Positions 7,828-10,822 of a DNA stretch of 10,822 bases are shown here, in pieces. The notes beneath the pieces are model-generated. The model did no database searches. It had not been told where the DNA came from and saw only the letters and a list, made by a program, of their open reading frames with translations. A program made the translations under genes and the position numbers. This DNA is from Clostridia bacterium (GTDB taxonomy: Bacteria > Bacillota_A > Clostridia > Oscillospirales > CAG-272). The stretch covers positions 1-10,822 of the forward strand of contig JAGBSQ010000009.1 in NCBI GenBank assembly GCA_017631775.1. Reading direction: 5' to 3'. Position 1 is the first letter of the stretch. The number at the start of each line of letters is the position of its first letter.

Positions 7828-8657
7828 TCGTATTAATTACTATATTAATTATACTCGGCGTGCTTTTGCTATCAGCCGTATTGATATTGTTTGTTGGCAA
7901 CGCAAAAATTCGCGTTACCACATCCAATGACATACGCGTTGTTGCATCTGTTTGCGGTATTCCGTTTACGATCTACCCGGACAAAAACAGCGAACCGCAA
8001 AAGCCAAAAAACCTGACGCGCTGCCGCAACCCCGAAAAGGTTTTAAAGCGAGAGCTCCAAAGGCAGGAACGCCTCAAGGAAAAGGCCGAGCGTAAAAAAG
8101 AAAAGGCCGCACAGCGTGCCGCAAAGCGGAATGAAAAGAAAATCGGCGTTCCGCAAAAGTACTGCCCTGTTCCCAACCTCAAGGAGAACCTTGAAATGGG
8201 CTTGGCACTTGCCAAAAAGTTTTATCACAAAACACACGGCAAAATTCGCATTCGAGTCAACAAGCTGCACATTCGCGTAGCCGCTGACGAAGCTGCTCAC
8301 ACAGCACTGCTTTACGGTGTTGTCATTCAAATCGTTTCTACCATCCTAAACTACGTTGACCAATACTACGCTGCCCTGGAACACAAAGAGGGTGACATTT
8401 CCATCAATCCCGATTATTCCAACTCTGAATGCAGCGCAGATATCGATATCACCTTCTCCGCAAAGGTGTGGCGTGCAATCATCATGATCATCGATATGAT
8501 GGAAGCATATGATGCGGAAAAGAAAATCGCTTATCGCAAGGCGGCTCTCCGCAATCGCGAAAAGCGCAACAAACCCAGATTTAATTTTAAAAATATATTA
8601 ACACGTATACGAAAGGATCATTCATTATGGAAAACGAATCTTCTATCAAGGAAATAA
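7824..8657 (+). CDS. DUF2953 domain membrane-anchored protein (YtfI-like)
   Basis: The 277-residue product starts with an uncleaved signal anchor (about residues 2-24, nearly all Ile, Leu and Val). A short exposed segment follows, then a Lys/Arg/Glu-rich helical insert (about 71-106). The DUF2953 core (about 143-232) contains VAADEAAHTALLYG and a later SINPDY, both typical of the family. The biochemical function of DUF2953 is unknown. In Bacillus a protein of this family (YtfI) is encoded next to ytfJ/gerW, and the same pairing is seen here. It starts at TTG, overlapping the scpB stop by 4 bases. Its last 31 bases overlap the start of the gerW-like gene, and the gerW ribosome site lies within it. 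Translation of the three genes is therefore probably coupled. Family assignment is fairly sure; the role in spores is inferred from context. Confidence 0.85.
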   Translation: MIVLITILIILGVLLLSAVLILFVGNAKIRVTTSNDIRVVASVCGIPFTIYPDKNSEPQKPKNLTRCRNPEKVLKRELQRQERLKEKAERKKEKAAQRAAKRNEKKIGVPQKYCPVPNLKENLEMGLALAKKFYHKTHGKIRIRVNKLHIRVAADEAAHTALLYGVVIQIVSTILNYVDQYYAALEHKEGDISINPDYSNSECSADIDITFSAKVWRAIIMIIDMMEAYDAEKKIAYRKAALRNREKRNKPRFNFKNILTRIRKDHSLWKTNLLSRK

Positions 8658-10822
8658 TCCGCAATTCGCTGGAACAGGTTCGCTCGATTATTGACGCGGA
8701 CACCATTGTAGGTAAGCAAATCGTTACCTCTACCGGCATGGTGATTATTCCGATTTCCAAGCTTTCCATGGGTATTGCAACCGGTGGCTTGGATCTGCCC
8801 ACTCCCGAGGGCGGAAAGAAAAACTTTGGCGGTGGCGGCGGAACCGGCGTAAGCGTTGTTCCCGTTGGCTTTTTGACCATCACCCCCGAAGGCAAGGTGG
8901 ATATGATCCCCATGACGTCGGAAAAGCTTACCCCCGTAGAGGTTGTTGCAGACCTTATCTACAACTCTCCCGACATCATCGGCCGTATTAAGAACGTGTT
9001 GATGAACGGTTATCAGGAAGCTGCGGAGAATGCAGACGTTCAACCCGAGCTTGCTGAACAATACGAAAACCAACTCATCGTTGATACCGAAGAGGCTGCT
9101 GATAACACTGTTGTGGATACCACCGTTGTGGCTCCCATCATCGCCGACGATGCTGTTGAAGCTACCGAACAGATCCTCTTCTCCGACGAAGGTGAAAGCT
9201 TTGCTGAATCCAGATATGGCCGCAAGCAAATCAAAACCGACATCAAGGAACAAAAGAAGAGAGACAAGGAAGCTGCCAAGCTGCAAAAGAAGGCAGACAA
9301 GAGTGCTGCAAAGCTGGCAAGAATTCAAGCCGATATCCTGGCTCTCCAACTTGCTATGGATGCCGCTCAAACTCCCGAAGAAAAGGAATATATCCAAACC
9401 GCTCTTACCGAAGCTCAGATCGATGCTCAAATCGAGGGTGAAAAGCAGGCTCAAATCGTTGCAGAGCAACAAGCTCTTGAGGCTTCCGCTCCTGTATACG
9501 AAACTGCCGGCGTAGTAGTAGGCGGCAGATCCAGACGCGGCCTTACCGCTGAAGAAAGAGAAGCACAAATTCAAGCCGAAATCCTTGCGTTCAACGCTGC
9601 TCTTGCTGCTGCTAACACTCCCGAAGAAAAGCAAGCTATTATTGAGACCGAAAAGCAAATTCTTGCTGCTTACTCCACTGCTCCCACCGCTGTTGATAAC
9701 GAGATCGTTCAATTCAACAGTGCAATGCAGGCTGCTAAGACTCCCGCAGAAAAGCAAGCTATCATCGAGGAAGAAAAGAGAGCAATGCTCCTTCCCGTTC
9801 AAACCAACGTTAAGACCGCAGATCAAATGCAGTTCGAGTCTGACATGAACACCCTCGACACCGCAATGAAGGCTGCTAAGTCTGATGACGAAAAGAAGAC
9901 CATTCTCGAGGCTCAAAAGCAAACCGTTATCAAGGCTAAAAAGCAACGTGCAGCAATAGGCGCCTCCGACGAGGAGATCAATGCAGAAATTCTTGCATTC
10001 AATGCCGCTCTCGCAGCAGAGCAAACTCCCAGAGCAAAGCATGCTGTAATTCAAGCCGAAAAGAAGTCTATGATCAAGGCCGCAAGCAGAACCCCTGCCC
10101 TGACCCAAGAGCAAGTTCAATTCCAAACCGAAATGAACTCTTTGGATTCTGCACTCATGGCTGCAAATACCCCCGAAGAAAAGAACGTTATTATCGAGGC
10201 GCAAAAGCAAGCCGTTATCAAGGCAAAGAAGCGTCGTGACAGTAGTAACTTCGACCAACTCGCTACCGAGATCGCAGCGTTCAATGCCGCTCTCGCAGCT
10301 GCTAATACTCCCGAAGAAAAGCAGGCTATCATTCTTGCCGAGCAAAAGGCAATGACCAAGCCCGCAAAGATTCGCACCGCTCAAACTCCCGAGCAAGTTC
10401 AATTTGAAACCGAAATGAACAAGCTCGACACCGCTTATGCTACTGCTACGACTCCCGCCGAAAAGAAGGCTGTTGTTGAAAAGCAAAAGCAAGCAATCGT
10501 TAAGGCTAAAAAGCAAGGCGTTTCCAGAAGTGATGCTCGCAACGCCGCTCTCGCAGCTGAAATCGCAGCATTCAATGCCGCTCTCGCAGCTGCAAAGACT
10601 CCCGAACAAAAGCAGGCTGTTATCGTTGCCGAAAAGAAGGCAATGTCCAAGCCCGCAAAGGTAAGCACTGCAAAGACCGCAGAGCAAACCAAGTTCGCTA
10701 CCGAAATGAACAAGCTCGATACTGCTTATGCTGCTGCAAAGACTCCTGCCGAAAAGAAGGCTGTTGTTGAAAAGCAAAAGCAAACCATTATTAAGGCTAA
10801 AAAGCAAGGCCTCAATAAGACC
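8627..10822 (+). CDS. gerW: GerW/YtfJ-type spore protein with giant repeat tail (3' end outside window)
   Basis: The frame is open for all 732 codons from ATG 8627 to the right edge. GAAAGGA (8611-8617) is 9 bases upstream. Residues 1-130 are a Spore_YtfJ domain: DADTIVGKQIVTSTGMVIIPISKLSMG (about 23-49), a Gly-rich turn with five glycines in a row (68-72), GVSVVPVGFLTITPEGKVDMIP, and a closing helix. Bacillus GerW (YtfJ), about 150 residues, is made during sporulation and needed for normal germination. Here the domain is followed by an acidic linker (about 131-195), a Lys-rich coiled segment (about 199-233), and at least ten ~48-residue repeats to the edge. The repeats have the form FNAALAAANTPEEKQAII and are rich in Ala, Lys, Glu and Gln, with no Cys or Trp. 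Each likely folds as two helices joined at a Thr-Pro turn. No signal peptide or membrane segment is seen. Domain identity is strong. The function of the tail is unknown, and the gerW symbol applies only to the N-terminal domain. Confidence 0.88.
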   Translation, partial: MENESSIKEIIRNSLEQVRSIIDADTIVGKQIVTSTGMVIIPISKLSMGIATGGLDLPTPEGGKKNFGGGGGTGVSVVPVGFLTITPEGKVDMIPMTSEKLTPVEVVADLIYNSPDIIGRIKNVLMNGYQEAAENADVQPELAEQYENQLIVDTEEAADNTVVDTTVVAPIIADDAVEATEQILFSDEGESFAESRYGRKQIKTDIKEQKKRDKEAAKLQKKADKSAAKLARIQADILALQLAMDAAQTPEEKEYIQTALTEAQIDAQIEGEKQAQIVAEQQALEASAPVYETAGVVVGGRSRRGLTAEEREAQIQAEILAFNAALAAANTPEEKQAIIETEKQILAAYSTAPTAVDNEIVQFNSAMQAAKTPAEKQAIIEEEKRAMLLPVQTNVKTADQMQFESDMNTLDTAMKAAKSDDEKKTILEAQKQTVIKAKKQRAAIGASDEEINAEILAFNAALAAEQTPRAKHAVIQAEKKSMIKAASRTPALTQEQVQFQTEMNSLDSALMAANTPEEKNVIIEAQKQAVIKAKKRRDSSNFDQLATEIAAFNAALAAANTPEEKQAIILAEQKAMTKPAKIRTAQTPEQVQFETEMNKLDTAYATATTPAEKKAVVEKQKQAIVKAKKQGVSRSDARNAALAAEIAAFNAALAAAKTPEQKQAVIVAEKKAMSKPAKVSTAKTAEQTKFATEMNKLDTAYAAAKTPAEKKAVVEKQKQTIIKAKKQGLNKT
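9575..10822 (+). repeat. In-frame tandem repeat array in the gerW-like gene, two alternating unit types
   Basis: Units within the coding frame lie at 9575-9664, 9698-9790, 9824-9946, 9983-10078, 10112-10234, 10265-10369, 10394-10519, 10556-10660 and 10685-10810. A diverged one lies at 9326-9418. The central Thr-Pro dipeptides fall at residues 249, 331, 372, 467, 515, 561, 609, 658 and 706 (Ser-Asp at 419), so spacing settles at 46-49 residues. From 9983 on, type A (EIAAFNAALAAANTPEEKQA) alternates with type B (EMNKLDTAYAAAKTPAEKKA, usually ending IKAKKQ), giving a super-repeat of about 282-291 bases. The last copies are nearly identical in DNA; one shared stretch of about 36 bases occurs near 10457 and 10749. 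The array reaches the right edge, so its full copy number is unknown. Confidence 0.9.

Noticed and set aside
8618..10807. Minus-strand open frame of 729 codons opposite the gerW-like gene, rich in Leu, Ser, Gly and Phe
   Set aside because: Its apparent repeats mirror the repeats of the plus-strand frame. The plus frame starts with a recognisable Spore_YtfJ domain and a well-placed ribosome site, while the minus frame matches nothing I know.
8627..10822. The repeat tail as a histone-H1-like or small acid-soluble spore protein
   Set aside because: The Ala/Lys content suggests it, but Glu and Gln are equally common, the unit length is about 48 with a defined hairpin pattern, and no SASP motif is seen.

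Overview
This window looks like chromosomal DNA from an endospore-former lineage of Bacillota, most likely an uncultured member of Clostridia. Three things point there: the order lon-engB-M50 peptidase-scpA-scpB-DUF2953-gerW, the GAAAGGA/AGGAGG ribosome binding sites, and the presence of a YtfJ/GerW-type protein. I see no phage gene, transposase, CRISPR array, rRNA or tRNA. The genetic code appears standard. The species cannot be named from sequence reading alone.

Layout. Positions 1-1786 (minus strand) hold uvrB, whose 3' end is cut off by the left edge. A divergent intergenic region (1787-2061) carries a plausible promoter for each direction, with an A/T-tract-rich stretch upstream of the lon promoter. 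Seven genes then run on the plus strand with gaps of at most about 33 bases, or with overlaps: lon (2062-4485), engB (4511-5119), a site-2-protease-like M50 membrane peptidase (5153-5872), scpA (5900-7036), scpB (7066-7827), a DUF2953 membrane-anchored protein with a TTG start (7824-8657), and a gerW/ytfJ-type gene (8627 to beyond the right edge). I see no convincing terminator inside the run, so a single operon is plausible.

The genes cover DNA repair (UvrB), protein quality control (Lon), ribosome assembly (EngB), intramembrane proteolysis (M50), chromosome condensation and segregation (ScpA and ScpB, partners of SMC), and a DUF2953/GerW pair that in spore formers is linked to spore germination.

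The most unusual element is the last gene. Its first ~130 codons encode an ordinary Spore_YtfJ domain, but the frame stays open for 732 codons to the window edge. It first encodes an acidic linker, then at least nine (ten counting a diverged one) ~48-residue Ala/Lys/Glu/Gln-rich repeats. Each repeat is predicted to be a helical hairpin with a central Thr-Pro turn, and two alternating repeat types form a ~96-residue (~290 bp) super-repeat. GerW proteins are normally about 150 residues. ScpA and ScpB also carry long charged C-terminal extensions and the DUF2953 protein carries a Lys/Arg/Glu-rich insert, so lineage-specific charged extensions recur along this gene cluster.
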